DNA of 64,000 nucleotides from JACVRW01 sp963734025 (GTDB lineage Bacteria > Actinomycetota > Thermoleophilia > Solirubrobacterales > Thermoleophilaceae), in contig CAVTFR010000015.1 in assembly GCA_963734025.1 (NCBI GenBank), forward strand, positions 62,001 through 126,000, read 5' to 3'. How positions within the stretch are numbered: the first letter of the stretch is position 1; every line of letters starts with the position of its first letter. The translations under genes were made by a program, and so were the position numbers. Below the pieces are notes generated by a model, which was not told the DNA's origin, did no database searches, and worked only from the letters and a program-made list of their open reading frames with translations. Positions 1-8,808 of the stretch are shown piece after piece.

Positions 1-480
1 CGTGTCGACGCGATGTCCAAGGGCATGCAACAGCGCCTCGGCATCGCCCAGGCGCTCGTGGGTGAGCCGCGCCTGCTGATGCTCGACGAGCCGACGAGCG
101 CGCTTGACCCGGTTGGCCGCCGGATCGTGCGCGACCTGCTCACGGCACTGCGCGACCGCGGTGTCGCCGTGGTGCTCAACTCGCACCTCTTGAGCGAGGT
201 CGAGCTCGTCTGCGACCGCGTGGCGATCCTCAACGACGGCCGGGTTGTGGCGCGCGGCACCCCCGACGAGCTCGTACGGCCGCGGGGCGTCGAGATCGAG
301 ACCGGCGGCGGCCCGCGCAGCTACCCGAGCGCAGTGCGCGATGAGGTGCCCGCCATCGTGGCCGAGCTCGTCGAGCAGGGAGAGGACGTCTACGAGGTGC
401 GCGTCCTGTCGTCGAGCCTCGAGGACGTCTACCTCGAGGCGGTCGCCGGCCCGCCACAGCCGGCGCGGGAGCTCGGGTGA
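1..480 (+). CDS. ABC transporter ATP-binding protein, 5' partial
   Basis: The window opens inside this gene, so Walker A and the N-terminal half are missing. Visible in order are a signature motif of the form SKGMQQR, Walker B with its glutamate (LLMLDEPTSALDP), the D-loop, and the switch histidine in NSHLLSEVE. About 70 further residues follow, as in ABC-2/NosF-type exporter ATPases. It would power export by the membrane protein encoded next. The stop codon shares bases with that gene's GTG start (GTGA), indicating translational coupling. The substrate cannot be told from the sequence. Confidence 0.9.
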   Translation, partial: RVDAMSKGMQQRLGIAQALVGEPRLLMLDEPTSALDPVGRRIVRDLLTALRDRGVAVVLNSHLLSEVELVCDRVAILNDGRVVARGTPDELVRPRGVEIETGGGPRSYPSAVRDEVPAIVAELVEQGEDVYEVRVLSSSLEDVYLEAVAGPPQPARELG

Positions 481-1328
481 GCGGCGCCTTCGTCGTCGCG
501 AAGTACGCACTGAAGGAGTGCGTACGCCGGCGCGTCATCGCCGTGGTCCTGGTGCTCACCGTGGTGTTCCTCGCCCTCTACGCGCTCGGCGCGGACCTCG
601 CCTTCCGCGAGGTCGAGGACTTCGCGGGCGAGGACCCTCTCGACGAGCTCGTACTCACCGGCTCGACCCTGCTCGGCCTCGCGATGTTCACGACGCTCTT
701 CCTCGGCGCCGTGCTCGCCGCGTTCCTCACGCTCGGGGCAGTGCGCGGCGACGCAGAGCGCGGCCTGCTGCAGCCGCTCGTCGTGCGGCCGCTGGGCCGG
801 ACGAGCCTGCTGCTCGGCCGCTTCGGCGGCGCCGGGATCGTCTGCGCGGCCTATGTGGCGATCGTCTACACGCTCTCGCTCCTGATCACCGGCGTCACGG
901 GCGGCTGGTGGCCGGACAGCCCGGTGCTTCCCGGGCTCGGGCTGGTCGTGGCCGTGCTCGTGATCGCGGCGCTGTCGCTCCTCGGGTCGGTCTTCCTCAC
1001 CTCGACCGCCAACGGCATCGCCGTCTTCATGCTCTTCGGCGCCGGCCTCGCGGCCGGGCTGCTCGGCCAGATCGGCAACGCGCTGAGCGTCGAGACGCTC
1101 GAGGACGTGGCCCAGGTCAGCTCCTGGCTCCTGCCCTTCGAGGCGCTCTACCAGGCCGGCCTCGACGCGCTCACCGAGGACGTGCGCGGCGTGACCGGCG
1201 TGATAGTGCGGCTCGGGCCGTTCGGCGGCGCCCAGGAGGGCGGCGCGCTGTTGTGGCTGTGGACGCTCGCGTATCTCGCCCTGGTCGGCCTCGCCGCGCA
1301 CGTGGCATTCGCCCGCCGCGACCTGTGA
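477..1328 (+). CDS. ABC-2 type transporter permease
   Basis: A 283-residue integral membrane protein with about six hydrophobic segments. The first follows a short basic N-terminus (near residues 20-38); others lie near 60-85, 115-140, 155-180, 185-205 and the last 25 residues. The layout and size match ABC-2/NosY-like permeases, which pair with a separate ATPase. The GTG start at 477 overlaps the stop of the ATPase gene, so the two form one exporter operon. No operon partner follows; the next gene starts 116 bp downstream behind its own promoter. The cargo is unknown. Confidence 0.85.
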   Translation: MSGAFVVAKYALKECVRRRVIAVVLVLTVVFLALYALGADLAFREVEDFAGEDPLDELVLTGSTLLGLAMFTTLFLGAVLAAFLTLGAVRGDAERGLLQPLVVRPLGRTSLLLGRFGGAGIVCAAYVAIVYTLSLLITGVTGGWWPDSPVLPGLGLVVAVLVIAALSLLGSVFLTSTANGIAVFMLFGAGLAAGLLGQIGNALSVETLEDVAQVSSWLLPFEALYQAGLDALTEDVRGVTGVIVRLGPFGGAQEGGALLWLWTLAYLALVGLAAHVAFARRDL

Positions 1329-1431
1329 CGCGATCGCCAACCGCACGCGCGCCCGACCTCGTAGCTCCTGTCGGCGCGCAACGGCCGCCTCATAGCCGAC
1401 CCGCCGGTCCCTGACCGGCCGCGCGGGACCC

Positions 1432-1444
1432 TATGCTCGGAGGG
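1432..1444 (+). promoter_or_regulatory. Leaderless-type promoter of pcrA
   Basis: TATGCT at 1432-1437 lies exactly 7 nt before the GTG at 1445. This is the spacing expected when transcription starts at the first base of the start codon. The same arrangement recurs before gatC, 22024, 38987, the minus-strand gene at 38926 and 58623. It argues for GTG 1445 and against the in-frame ATG at 1433, which lies inside the hexamer. Confidence 0.6.
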
Positions 1445-3625
1445 GTGTCGACCGAAGCGGCAACCGACTCCCTCCTCGAGGGCCTGAACGCGCCTCAGCG
1501 CGAGGCCGTGCTGCACGGGGAGGGCCCGCTCCTGATCCTCGCGGGAGCGGGGTCCGGCAAGACTCGCGTGCTGACCCACCGCATCGCCCATCTCGTCGGG
1601 ACGGGCCAGGCCCGCCCGGGCGAGATCCTCGCGATCACTTTCACCAACAAGGCCGCGAAGGAGATGCGCGAGCGCGTCGGAGCGCTCGTCGGCGGCCGCG
1701 TACGCGCCATGTGGGTCATGACCTTCCACTCGGCCTGCGCCCGAATGCTGCGCAGCGACGCCGACAAGCTCGGCTATACGCGCGGCTTCACGATCTACGA
1801 CGAGCAGGATTCGCTGCGGCTCGTCAAGAACTGCGTCGAGGAGCTCGACGTCGATCCGAAGCGCTTCGCGCCGCGCGGCATCCGGCGCCAGATCTCCGAT
1901 GCCAAGAACGGCCTGCTCGACGCGGAGGCCTACCGGATCAAGGTCTCGACCTTCTTCGAGCAGACGGCGGCCGACGTCTACGACCTCTACGAGCAGCGCC
2001 TGCACGCCGCGAACGCGATGGACTTCGACGACCTGCTCTTCCGCTGCGTGAACCTGTTCGAGCTTTTCCCCGAGGTGCGCGACCGATATCGGCGCTCGTT
2101 CAAGCACGTCCTGGTTGACGAGTACCAGGACACGAACCGCGCCCAGTACCGCTGGCTGCAGCTGCTCTCGGAGGAGCACCGCAACCTCTGCGTGGTCGGT
2201 GACGACGACCAGTCGATCTACCGCTTTCGCGGCGCCGACATCCGCAACATCCTCGACTTCGAGGACGACTTCCCGGACGCCCAGGTGGTCAAGCTCGAGC
2301 AGAACTACCGCTCGACGCAGACGATCCTGAACGCCTCCAACGCGGTGATCTCGAACAACCGCGCGCGCAAGGACAAGTTCCTCTGGTCGGAGCTCGGCGA
2401 CGGCGACCCGGTGCACGTGCGCGAGCTCGAGGACGAGCACGCGGAGGCGCGCTTCGTCGTCTCCGAGATTGAGCGGCTCGTGGACGAGGGCGAGTCGCGC
2501 AACGAGATCGCGGTCTTCTACCGGACCAACGCGCAGAGCCGCGTGCTCGAGGACATGCTCGTCCGCTACGGGGTCGGCTACCAGGTGATCGGCGGCACCC
2601 GCTTCTACGAGCGCGCGGAGATCAAGGACGCGCTCGCCTATCTCACGATGCTCGTCAACCCGGCAGACACGGTGGCCTTCGGGCGGATCGTCAACTCGCC
2701 GCGGCGCGGCATCGGCAACACCTCGCAGGCGCGCATCACGAACTACGCGAGCACGCTCGGCGAGCCGGTCTGGAACGTCGCCGCGGCACCCGAGCAGATC
2801 CCCGGGCTCGGCACGGCGGCGGTCAAGGCGGTCGGGCGCTTCATGTCGGTGATGGAGCGCCTGCGCGAGCGGGCCGAGGGCGGCGCCGGCGTCGGCGACC
2901 TCCTCGCGGAGACGCTCGAGGAGACCGGCTACACCGACGCGCTGCGCGCCGAGCGCACGGTCGAGTCGCAGGTGCGGCTCGAGAACCTCGAGGAGCTGGT
3001 CGGGGTGGGGCGCGAGTACGACGCGGCCTCCGAGGAGGGAGCGGTCGAGGAGTTCCTGCAGCAGATCGCGCTCTTCTCCGAGCAGGACAACCTGCGCGAC
3101 GAGCAGGGGATCGTGACGCTCATGACGATGCACAACGCCAAGGGCCTCGAGTTCGGCATCGTCTTCATCATCGGGCTCGAGGACGGCGTCTTCCCGCACA
3201 TGCGCTCGATCGAGTCGGGCGACCTCGAGGAGGAGCGCCGGCTCGCGTACGTCGGCATCACGCGCGCCAAGCGCGTCCTCTACCTGACCCATGCCCGGAC
3301 GCGCGCCCTCTTCGGCAGCCGCGACTGGAACGTCCGCAGCCGCTTCATCGACGAGATCCCGGTCGAGTTCACCGACCAGGACGTGGACGCCCCACGGGGG
3401 CCCGCGGCGGCCGCGACCTGGGGCGGAGGCGCCTCGGTCCCGGAGCCGACGGGCGCCGAAGGCGGCGGCGCGAGCTTCGCGCTCGGCGACGACGTCGTCC
3501 ACGCCCAGTTCGGCGAGGGAGTGGTGACCGGGGTCGAGCCGGGCGGCCTGGTGGTGGTGCGCTTCGCCGGCGACGGCTCCGAGCGCAAGCTGATGGCAGA
3601 CTACGCGCCGCTGAAGCGGCGCTAG
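1445..3625 (+). CDS. pcrA: ATP-dependent DNA helicase PcrA/UvrD
   Basis: A 726-residue superfamily 1A 3'-5' helicase for repair and replication-transcription conflicts. All motifs are visible: Walker A GAGSGKT near residue 36, TFTNKAAKEM (Ia), DEYQDTN near 225 (II), GDDDQSIYRFRGAD (III), EQNYRST (IV), MTMHNAKGLEF near 562 (V) and YVGITRAKR near 603 (VI). After a low-complexity linker, the last ~50 residues (from about FALGDDVVHAQFGEG) form the small beta-rich tail that binds RNA polymerase in PcrA proteins. GTG 1445 is chosen as start because a TATGCT box sits 7 nt upstream. The TAG stop overlaps the convergent gene by CTAG. Confidence 0.95.
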   Translation: MSTEAATDSLLEGLNAPQREAVLHGEGPLLILAGAGSGKTRVLTHRIAHLVGTGQARPGEILAITFTNKAAKEMRERVGALVGGRVRAMWVMTFHSACARMLRSDADKLGYTRGFTIYDEQDSLRLVKNCVEELDVDPKRFAPRGIRRQISDAKNGLLDAEAYRIKVSTFFEQTAADVYDLYEQRLHAANAMDFDDLLFRCVNLFELFPEVRDRYRRSFKHVLVDEYQDTNRAQYRWLQLLSEEHRNLCVVGDDDQSIYRFRGADIRNILDFEDDFPDAQVVKLEQNYRSTQTILNASNAVISNNRARKDKFLWSELGDGDPVHVRELEDEHAEARFVVSEIERLVDEGESRNEIAVFYRTNAQSRVLEDMLVRYGVGYQVIGGTRFYERAEIKDALAYLTMLVNPADTVAFGRIVNSPRRGIGNTSQARITNYASTLGEPVWNVAAAPEQIPGLGTAAVKAVGRFMSVMERLRERAEGGAGVGDLLAETLEETGYTDALRAERTVESQVRLENLEELVGVGREYDAASEEGAVEEFLQQIALFSEQDNLRDEQGIVTLMTMHNAKGLEFGIVFIIGLEDGVFPHMRSIESGDLEEERRLAYVGITRAKRVLYLTHARTRALFGSRDWNVRSRFIDEIPVEFTDQDVDAPRGPAAAATWGGGASVPEPTGAEGGGASFALGDDVVHAQFGEGVVTGVEPGGLVVVRFAGDGSERKLMADYAPLKRR

Positions 3626-4707
3626 CAGGCACGCGGCGCGCCGCCGAGCGACACGACCCGGATCCGAAGGCGGCCGTCACACCGGACGGCGAACGCGGCC
3701 CGCATGTGCTGGGCGTCGAACAGCTCTCGCACCCGCCGCGACCCGAACTCGGAGATCACTCGCATGGAGCCGCCGGGGGAGAGCAGCTCGAGCCGGGCAG
3801 GGCGGCGTCCGCCCCTCAGGTATACGGCTCCGTCGCGCGACAGACGGGCGTCCCAGCAGGGTTGGGGCCGCTGGAGCTCGAGCGAGGTTCCTCCGGCTTC
3901 GCGAATCCAAAGCCGGCTCGGATGGCAGGTGCGCCGTCCCGCTCGGTCCGCGCCGACGGTCACCGCTACGCGGCCGTCACGCGCCACGTCGATGCCGTGG
4001 AGGGTGCCGGGCGGCAGGGGCGACGAGAACGCCTGCGCACCGGTCGCCACGTCGTGGACCTGGAGCAGTCCGCCGTGGGCGGTCGCGACCCAGCGGCCGG
4101 CGACCGAGACGTCGCTCAGGGATCCGGAAGGTGGACCGAGGTCGATTCTCCTCACTGTTCCAGCGGCGTCGTCTCGCAGCACCAGGCGCGGATCCTCGTC
4201 ACACGGGTCCTGGTCGTACGCGACCAGGGCACCCGCGAGCGCGAAGGGATGCTCGACCGCCTGGTGCTCAGCGCGGCAGCGCCCGCCCGGCACGTGCCTC
4301 AGCCTCGTGGGCACCCGCCCGCCGATGAGCAGGCCACCCTCCCAGAAGTCCTGCTCGCTGTTGGTCCCGAACAGGGACCAGGCGAGCACGAAGCGGCGTG
4401 GAGAGAGATCGAAGGAGACGCCCTCGAAGAGCGAGTTGGAGCCGCCCGGCAGCGATCGGATTCGGCCGCTCGTGAGCGTCCGCACCCCGCCCGGCCCTGC
4501 CGCGCGGATGCGGTAGCGCGTCGCCGCCTCGAAGCCGCAGCCCCCCGGCGACGTGCAGCGGTTCTCCTCCCACGCGACCCGCGCTCCCGCCAGCAGCGGG
4601 CCCTCGGCGAGCTGATCTGCCGGTGTGACGGTCTGAAGGACCCGCGCGGATGCGACCGGGGAGGCGACCAGCACGACACAGAGGGCCAGAAGCGCGGCAC
4701 GCCACAT
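3622..4707 (-). CDS. Secreted beta-propeller-like protein, function unknown
   Basis: A 361-residue protein starting with a signal peptide (WRAALLALCVVLVASPVASA). The mature part has repeating short beta-strand segments resembling TolB or quinoprotein-type propellers (RLVLRDDA, GLLQVHDVATG, RLWIREAGG), with paired cysteines such as RCTSPGGC that suggest extracytoplasmic disulfides. No catalytic motif is seen. ATG 4707 is chosen over an upstream TTG (4713). It converges on pcrA, sharing four bases (CTAG) that supply both TAG stops. Function is unassigned. Confidence 0.7.
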   Translation of the reverse strand: MWRAALLALCVVLVASPVASARVLQTVTPADQLAEGPLLAGARVAWEENRCTSPGGCGFEAATRYRIRAAGPGGVRTLTSGRIRSLPGGSNSLFEGVSFDLSPRRFVLAWSLFGTNSEQDFWEGGLLIGGRVPTRLRHVPGGRCRAEHQAVEHPFALAGALVAYDQDPCDEDPRLVLRDDAAGTVRRIDLGPPSGSLSDVSVAGRWVATAHGGLLQVHDVATGAQAFSSPLPPGTLHGIDVARDGRVAVTVGADRAGRRTCHPSRLWIREAGGTSLELQRPQPCWDARLSRDGAVYLRGGRRPARLELLSPGGSMRVISEFGSRRVRELFDAQHMRAAFAVRCDGRLRIRVVSLGGAPRAC

Positions 4708-4765
4708 GCACAAGAGAACCCGCGACCGTCACCGGTGTTGCGCTGCATTAAGCTGCCGCGCGCTC

Positions 4766-5600
4766 ATGTCCGCCCGGATCATCGACGGCAAGGCAGTCGC
4801 CCAGCGCATCAAAGCTCGCGTTGGCGAGGAGGTGGCCGGCTTGAGCCGGAAGCCCGGCCTCGCCACCATCCTCGTCGGCGACGATCCGGCCTCCGCCGTA
4901 TACGTGCGCATGAAGCGCGAGGACTCCGCCGAGGTGGGCATCGAGTCGTTTCACCACGAGCCGGGCGGCGACGTGGCCCCGGACGGAGCTCGCCGCGCTG
5001 ATCCGCTCCCTGAACGACGACGAGCGGGTGAACGGCATCCTGCTCCAGCTGCCGCTTCCCGAGCCCCTCGACCAGGACGAGTTCCTCGGCCTGATCGACC
5101 CGGCCAAGGACGTCGACGGCCTCACCACGGTGAACGCTGGCCTGCTGATGCACGACCGGCCCGAGGCGCTCGTGCCGGGCACGCCGGCGGGCGTGATGGA
5201 GCTGCTCGCCGAGGCGGAGGTGGACCTGGAGGGGGCGCGCGCCGTCGTGATCGGGCGCTCCATCCTGGTCGGCAAGCCGGTCGCCCAGCTGCTGCTGGCC
5301 GCCAACGCCACGGTCACCCACTGCCACTCGCGGACGCGCGACCTGCCCGCCGTGTGCCGCGAGGCCGACGTGCTGATCGCCGCGGTGGGCTCGGCTGGGC
5401 TCGTGACCGCGGACATGGTGCGCGAAGGCGCGGTCGTGATCGACGTGGGCACCAACCGCACCGATGACGGCCTGGTCGGCGACGTCGACTTCGAGGCCGT
5501 GCGAGAGGTGGCAGGCGCGATCACGCCGGTGCCGGGCGGCGTCGGCCCGATGACCCGGGCGATGCTCCTCGTCAACACCCTCAAGGCTGCCCGCGCCTAG
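4766..5600 (+). pseudogene. folD: folD, bifunctional methylene-THF dehydrogenase/cyclohydrolase, frameshifted as read
   Basis: FolD interconverts 5,10-methylene-THF and 10-formyl-THF. The N-terminal part (ATG 4766, MSARIIDGKAVAQRI) contains the catalytic Tyr46 and Lys50 in YVRMK. The C-terminal part reads in another frame from about 4980: RVNGILLQLPLPEP, then DVDGLTTVNAG, the NADP-binding GRSILVGKPVAQLL and the end motif TPVPGGVGPMTRAML. Removing one C from the CCCC run at 4977-4980 joins them as DVARTELAALIRSLN, a normal FolD sequence of about 277 residues. No other decay is seen, so a sequencing error or very recent mutation is likely. TAAGCT at 4749-4754 is a possible -10 box. Confidence 0.85.
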
Positions 5601-5662
5601 TTGTCGATTCCCGGCCGGCTCGTTCGATGCCCTGGTAAGACCATCGACAAAGGAGCACCGAA

Positions 5663-6226
5663 ATGGGACGCATCGTTGTGACCGAGTTCATCTCGCTGGA
5701 CGGCGTGATCGAGGATCCGGGCGGCTCGGAGGACTTCAAGCACGGCGGCTGGGCCTTCGAGCTGGCGCGTGGAGACGACGGCGACAGGTTCAAGCTCGAC
5801 GAGACGATGGGCAGCGACGCGCTCCTGCTTGGCCGCGTGACCTACGAGGGCTTCGCGGACGCGTGGCCGTCGCGCGCAGGCGAGTTCGCCGACAAGTTCA
5901 ACAACATGCCGAAGTACGTCGTCTCCTCGACGCTGAAGGACCCGGACTGGACCAACTCGACGGTGATCGACGGAGACCTCAGCGAGGCGGTCGCGCGGAT
6001 CAAGGACGAGCACGACGGCGACATCGTCGTGCACGGCAGCGCTCAGCTCGCGCGGGCGCTCATCGAGAACGACCTAGTCGACGAGCTGCGGCTGATGGTC
6101 TACCCGGTCGTGCTCGGAAGCGGCCTGCGGCTGTGGGGCGACTCGAGCGACAAGAAGACGCTCAAGCTCGTCGACTCGAAGACCGTCGGTGACGACGGCG
6201 TCGCGGTCATGACCTACGGCCGCTAG
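5663..6226 (+). CDS. Dihydrofolate reductase-like / RibD C-terminal domain reductase
   Basis: A 187-residue single-domain protein of the RibD_C/DHFR-like family (as YyaP/YwjB). It begins IVVTEFISLDGVIEDPG, has a central LLLGRVTYEGFADAWP and ends with the family-typical ELRLMVYPVVLGSGLRLWG. These proteins bind NADPH, but substrates are mostly unknown and this is not FolA. A clear ribosome binding site (AAAGGAG) lies before ATG 5663. It shares the CTAG overlap with the convergent MFS gene downstream. Its place after folD may be coincidental. Confidence 0.85.
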   Translation: MGRIVVTEFISLDGVIEDPGGSEDFKHGGWAFELARGDDGDRFKLDETMGSDALLLGRVTYEGFADAWPSRAGEFADKFNNMPKYVVSSTLKDPDWTNSTVIDGDLSEAVARIKDEHDGDIVVHGSAQLARALIENDLVDELRLMVYPVVLGSGLRLWGDSSDKKTLKLVDSKTVGDDGVAVMTYGR

Positions 6227-7944
6227 CCCGGTAGCACGCTGCCCGCGAGGTCGATCACGGAACGTGGATCGACGTCGTAGCGACGCTCGTAGTCGCGGGC
6301 CGCGTCGTCGTCGACCATCGCGAGGACGAGCTCCTCGCGTGACGACCCCACCCGGCAGGCGACCTCGTCGACGGCAACCAGCGCGGCATCCTGGAGAAAT
6401 CCGGTGATGCCGCCGCTGCCGGGGTTGTCGCGGTCCTCGCAGGGATCCGCGATCACCACCTCCGCGGGGCGTTCGCTGTCGGCGGCCAGCGCGTAGGCGC
6501 CGACCGCGAGCGCGGCCAGGACCAATGCGCCGGCCGCGAGCGCCGGCCTCCCCCCGGCCAGGCTGTAGCCGAGCGCAGCCGGGGCGAGGATCAGCGCGGC
6601 GAGCAGCGCCAGTCCCGCGCCGACCAGGAAGGCCGTCGAGAACCCGTCGTTGACGCCGGCGACGAGCACCTCGTCGGCGCGCTCGGCCAGCGCGTCGTAG
6701 TCCGCGCGCTCGTCCTCGTCGACCTCGGCGCGCCCATCGGCGAACACGCGCTCGAGGCCGCCGCGCGGGTCCTCGGTCTCGACGCTCTCGGAGAGCTTCG
6801 GCGCGATGTCGAGCTTCACCCGCGGGTCGATCGGCGCGTCGAGGATGATCGCGGCCCCGCGCTCGCGCGTCTCGTCGAGGGTGCTGTCGAGCTCGCTCTG
6901 CGCGATCGGGGCGAGGATCAGCAGCACGAGCGCGATCCCGAGGTGCCGGATCGCGAGCAGCCGCGCCGCGTCCCGGCCGTCGCGCTCGGGCAGCAGGCGG
7001 CCGGAGAGCGCCGGCAGGGCGAGGCCCATCCCGGCGCCGACGGCGACCTGAGGGAGGATCGTCCAAGCGACCGAGGCCGTCGGGAGGAAGGCGAGCGATG
7101 CGCTGCCCGCCGCCACGAGCAGCGCGCCGCCGGCCGCGTGGACGGCGGGCGAGCCGCGCAGCGGCACCATCGCGAGCGCCGCGAGCGGCATTACGGTCAC
7201 CGCCAGCGCCGCAGTCAGCGGCTCGATGCCCCAGCCGCTGATCAGCAGCAGGACGGTGAGGAAGAGGGCGGCGGTGATCGCCCCCGAGATCAGGCCGAGT
7301 GCAAGCACGCGGCCGAGGGCCCAGCGCGGGCGCACGACCCCGCTCGCCTCCACGTCGTGCCAGTCGCGCGCCCGCCGGCGCGGCGGGCGCGCGCCGGCCC
7401 CAGGCACGTGCTCGAGCTCGTCGGAGCCGCTCAGGACGCCGGGCAGCGCGAGCAGCGCCACGGGCGCCTGCACCAGGAAGATCGAGCGCCAGCCGAACGC
7501 CTGCGTGAGCGCGCCGCCGATTGCGGGGCCGGCGGCGGTGCCGAGCAGCACGGCGAGCTGCCACATGCGCCGTCCGCCGGTCTCGCCCGAGAGCAGGACG
7601 TACGCGCTCACCAGCAGCGCGGCGCCGCCGAGCGCCTGCACGCCGCGGGCGATCAGCAGGACGTCGAGCGTGTCCGCTAGGCCGCAGGCGAGCGAGCCGC
7701 CGGCGAACAGGGCGACGCCGGCGAGGCCGACGGCACGCGTGCCCGTCCGGCGCCACAGCCACTCGGCGGCGGGCAGCCCGAGCGCCAGCACCACCGCATA
7801 CACGCCGAGCACCGCCGCCACGCCGGCGACGTCCGTGTCGAGCTCGCGCAGGATCGGCGGCAGCGCGAGCGCGACGATCGCCGTGTCCGCCAGCGCCATG
7901 AAGGCGATTCCGGCCACCGGGAGGCGGAGCGGCGCGATCCTCAT
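6223..7944 (-). CDS. MFS transporter (DHA2/EmrB-QacA-like) with soluble C-terminal extension
   Basis: A 573-residue major facilitator protein starting MRIAPLRLPVAGIAFMALADTA... at 7944, with roughly 14 hydrophobic helices. The DHA2 hallmark region lies near helices 1-4 (an early Asp in ALADTAIVALALPP). Two things are atypical: a charged loop of about 80 residues before the penultimate hydrophobic pair, and a soluble tail of about 90 residues after the last helix with two cysteines (DPCEDRD and EVACRVG). Family members export drugs or lipids by proton antiport; the substrate here is unknown. The upstream 290 bp holds several palindromes that could be operators. Confidence 0.85.
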   Translation of the reverse strand: MRIAPLRLPVAGIAFMALADTAIVALALPPILRELDTDVAGVAAVLGVYAVVLALGLPAAEWLWRRTGTRAVGLAGVALFAGGSLACGLADTLDVLLIARGVQALGGAALLVSAYVLLSGETGGRRMWQLAVLLGTAAGPAIGGALTQAFGWRSIFLVQAPVALLALPGVLSGSDELEHVPGAGARPPRRRARDWHDVEASGVVRPRWALGRVLALGLISGAITAALFLTVLLLISGWGIEPLTAALAVTVMPLAALAMVPLRGSPAVHAAGGALLVAAGSASLAFLPTASVAWTILPQVAVGAGMGLALPALSGRLLPERDGRDAARLLAIRHLGIALVLLILAPIAQSELDSTLDETRERGAAIILDAPIDPRVKLDIAPKLSESVETEDPRGGLERVFADGRAEVDEDERADYDALAERADEVLVAGVNDGFSTAFLVGAGLALLAALILAPAALGYSLAGGRPALAAGALVLAALAVGAYALAADSERPAEVVIADPCEDRDNPGSGGITGFLQDAALVAVDEVACRVGSSREELVLAMVDDDAARDYERRYDVDPRSVIDLAGSVLPG

Positions 7945-7992
7945 CGCAGCAATGATGGCGGCCGCGCGCCGCCGCGGGCGTACGGATAACCG

Positions 7993-8011
7993 AACCCGGC
8001 CACGCCGGGTT
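7993..8011. promoter_or_regulatory. Perfect 8-bp inverted repeat upstream of MFS gene
   Basis: AACCCGGC at 7993-8000, loop CAC, then GCCGGGTT at 8004-8011. It sits about 50 bp upstream of the MFS start codon, in the divergent region shared with the gene at 8235, where no terminator is expected. It may be an operator or a 5'-UTR hairpin. Confidence 0.4.
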
Positions 8012-8160
8012 TCCCCCATAGGCCCACGGCCGCACGGCTGGGAGCCTTCAGATCGAGTTCGGGCGTAGCGGACCTGGCGGGCCGCTGTCGAACCCCGCCC
8101 GAGCCGCCCGCGCGGGCCGCCACTCCCCTCGCAGGGCGCACCCGCGCGCCCCGGCCCGTC

Positions 8161-8215
8161 GGTCCCCGGCGCTTCCCCTGGCGCCGGGGACCCGGCGGCG
8201 CCGGGCATCCGGCGC
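8161..8215. promoter_or_regulatory. Two consecutive GC-rich hairpins before the gene at 8235
   Basis: The first is a perfect 12-bp inverted repeat (GGTCCCCGGCGC 8161-8172, 8-nt loop, GCGCCGGGGACC 8181-8192). The second has 7-bp arms (GCGCCGG 8198-8204, loop GCAT, CCGGCGC 8209-8215). They end 3 bp before TACGCT (8219-8224), a -10 candidate 10 nt from ATG 8235. No gene ends nearby on this strand, so an operator or an insulating terminator is likelier than an ordinary gene terminator. The rest of 7945-8234 shows only a 12-nt palindrome at 8106-8117 and no coding sequence. Confidence 0.45.
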
Positions 8216-8234
8216 GGGTACGCTGCCGCGTCGA

Positions 8235-8729
8235 ATGGACCTGCGAAGGCTGCGCGCCGGGGAATGGATCACGGCGATCTCCGGAATCGCGCTGCTGGTG
8301 TCCCTGTTCGCGCCGTGGTACGGCTCGGACGACCTTCCAGACGCGAGCGCGTTCGAGTCTCTCGCCGTCCTCGACCTGATCCTGGCGCTTATCGCGGCGG
8401 CAGCCGTCGCACTCCTCCTGATCACCGCGGTCCAGCGCATGCCCGCCTTCCCGCTCGCGTTCAACGTGTTCGTGAGCCTGCTCGGGCTGCTGGGCGTCGT
8501 GCTCGTGCTTGTCCGCGTGCTCGACCTGCCCGACGGCGCCGACGCCCGCGAGTGGGGGCTCTGGCTCGGCCTGGCAGGCGCGCTCGGGATTGCCGCCGGC
8601 TCGCTGATCGCCCTCCGCGACGAGCGCCCCTCGCCGCCGGGCCGCCACACCGACCTGAGCGGCCGCCCGGTGCCCCCGCCGCCGGAGATCGAGACGATCC
8701 CGGCGCCGCGCCGCGAGCCGCGCGCGTGA
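8235..8729 (+). CDS. Four-helix membrane protein, unknown function
   Basis: A 164-residue protein with four predicted transmembrane helices (about residues 11-28, 42-62, 72-94 and 108-126) and a proline/arginine-rich cytoplasmic tail (RPVPPPPEIETIP). No motif points to a function. It begins at ATG 8235, 10 nt after a TACGCT box, and precedes gatC, which has its own promoter. Similar small helix-bundle proteins are common in actinobacteria without assigned roles. Confidence 0.75.
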   Translation: MDLRRLRAGEWITAISGIALLVSLFAPWYGSDDLPDASAFESLAVLDLILALIAAAAVALLLITAVQRMPAFPLAFNVFVSLLGLLGVVLVLVRVLDLPDGADAREWGLWLGLAGALGIAAGSLIALRDERPSPPGRHTDLSGRPVPPPPEIETIPAPRREPRA

Positions 8730-8795
8730 CGTTCGCGCGCCTCTCCGCCGCAGCGGTCTCGGTGCGCGAGGAGGAGAGCGCCGGCGCGGCCGACC

Positions 8796-8808
8796 TACAA
8801 TCGCGCCG
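8796..8808 (+). promoter_or_regulatory. Leaderless-type promoter of gatCAB
   Basis: TACAAT at 8796-8801 is a near-consensus -10 hexamer lying 7 nt before ATG 8809, with no Shine-Dalgarno in between. The gatCAB message would start at the start codon. Confidence 0.65.

Noticed and set aside
1433..1444. ATG at 1433 as the pcrA start
   Set aside because: It lies inside the TATGCT hexamer; GTG 1445 fits the leaderless spacing seen elsewhere.
1148..3502. A 784-codon open frame on the minus strand opposite pcrA
   Set aside because: It mirrors pcrA codon structure (Arg/Val/Asp/Leu-rich shadow typical of GC-rich antisense frames), has no motif, and pcrA has all helicase motifs on the plus strand.
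4970..4990. Programmed frameshifting in folD
   Set aside because: No slippery heptamer or downstream structure stands out, and two other genes show the same one-base change in C/G runs, favouring sequence error.
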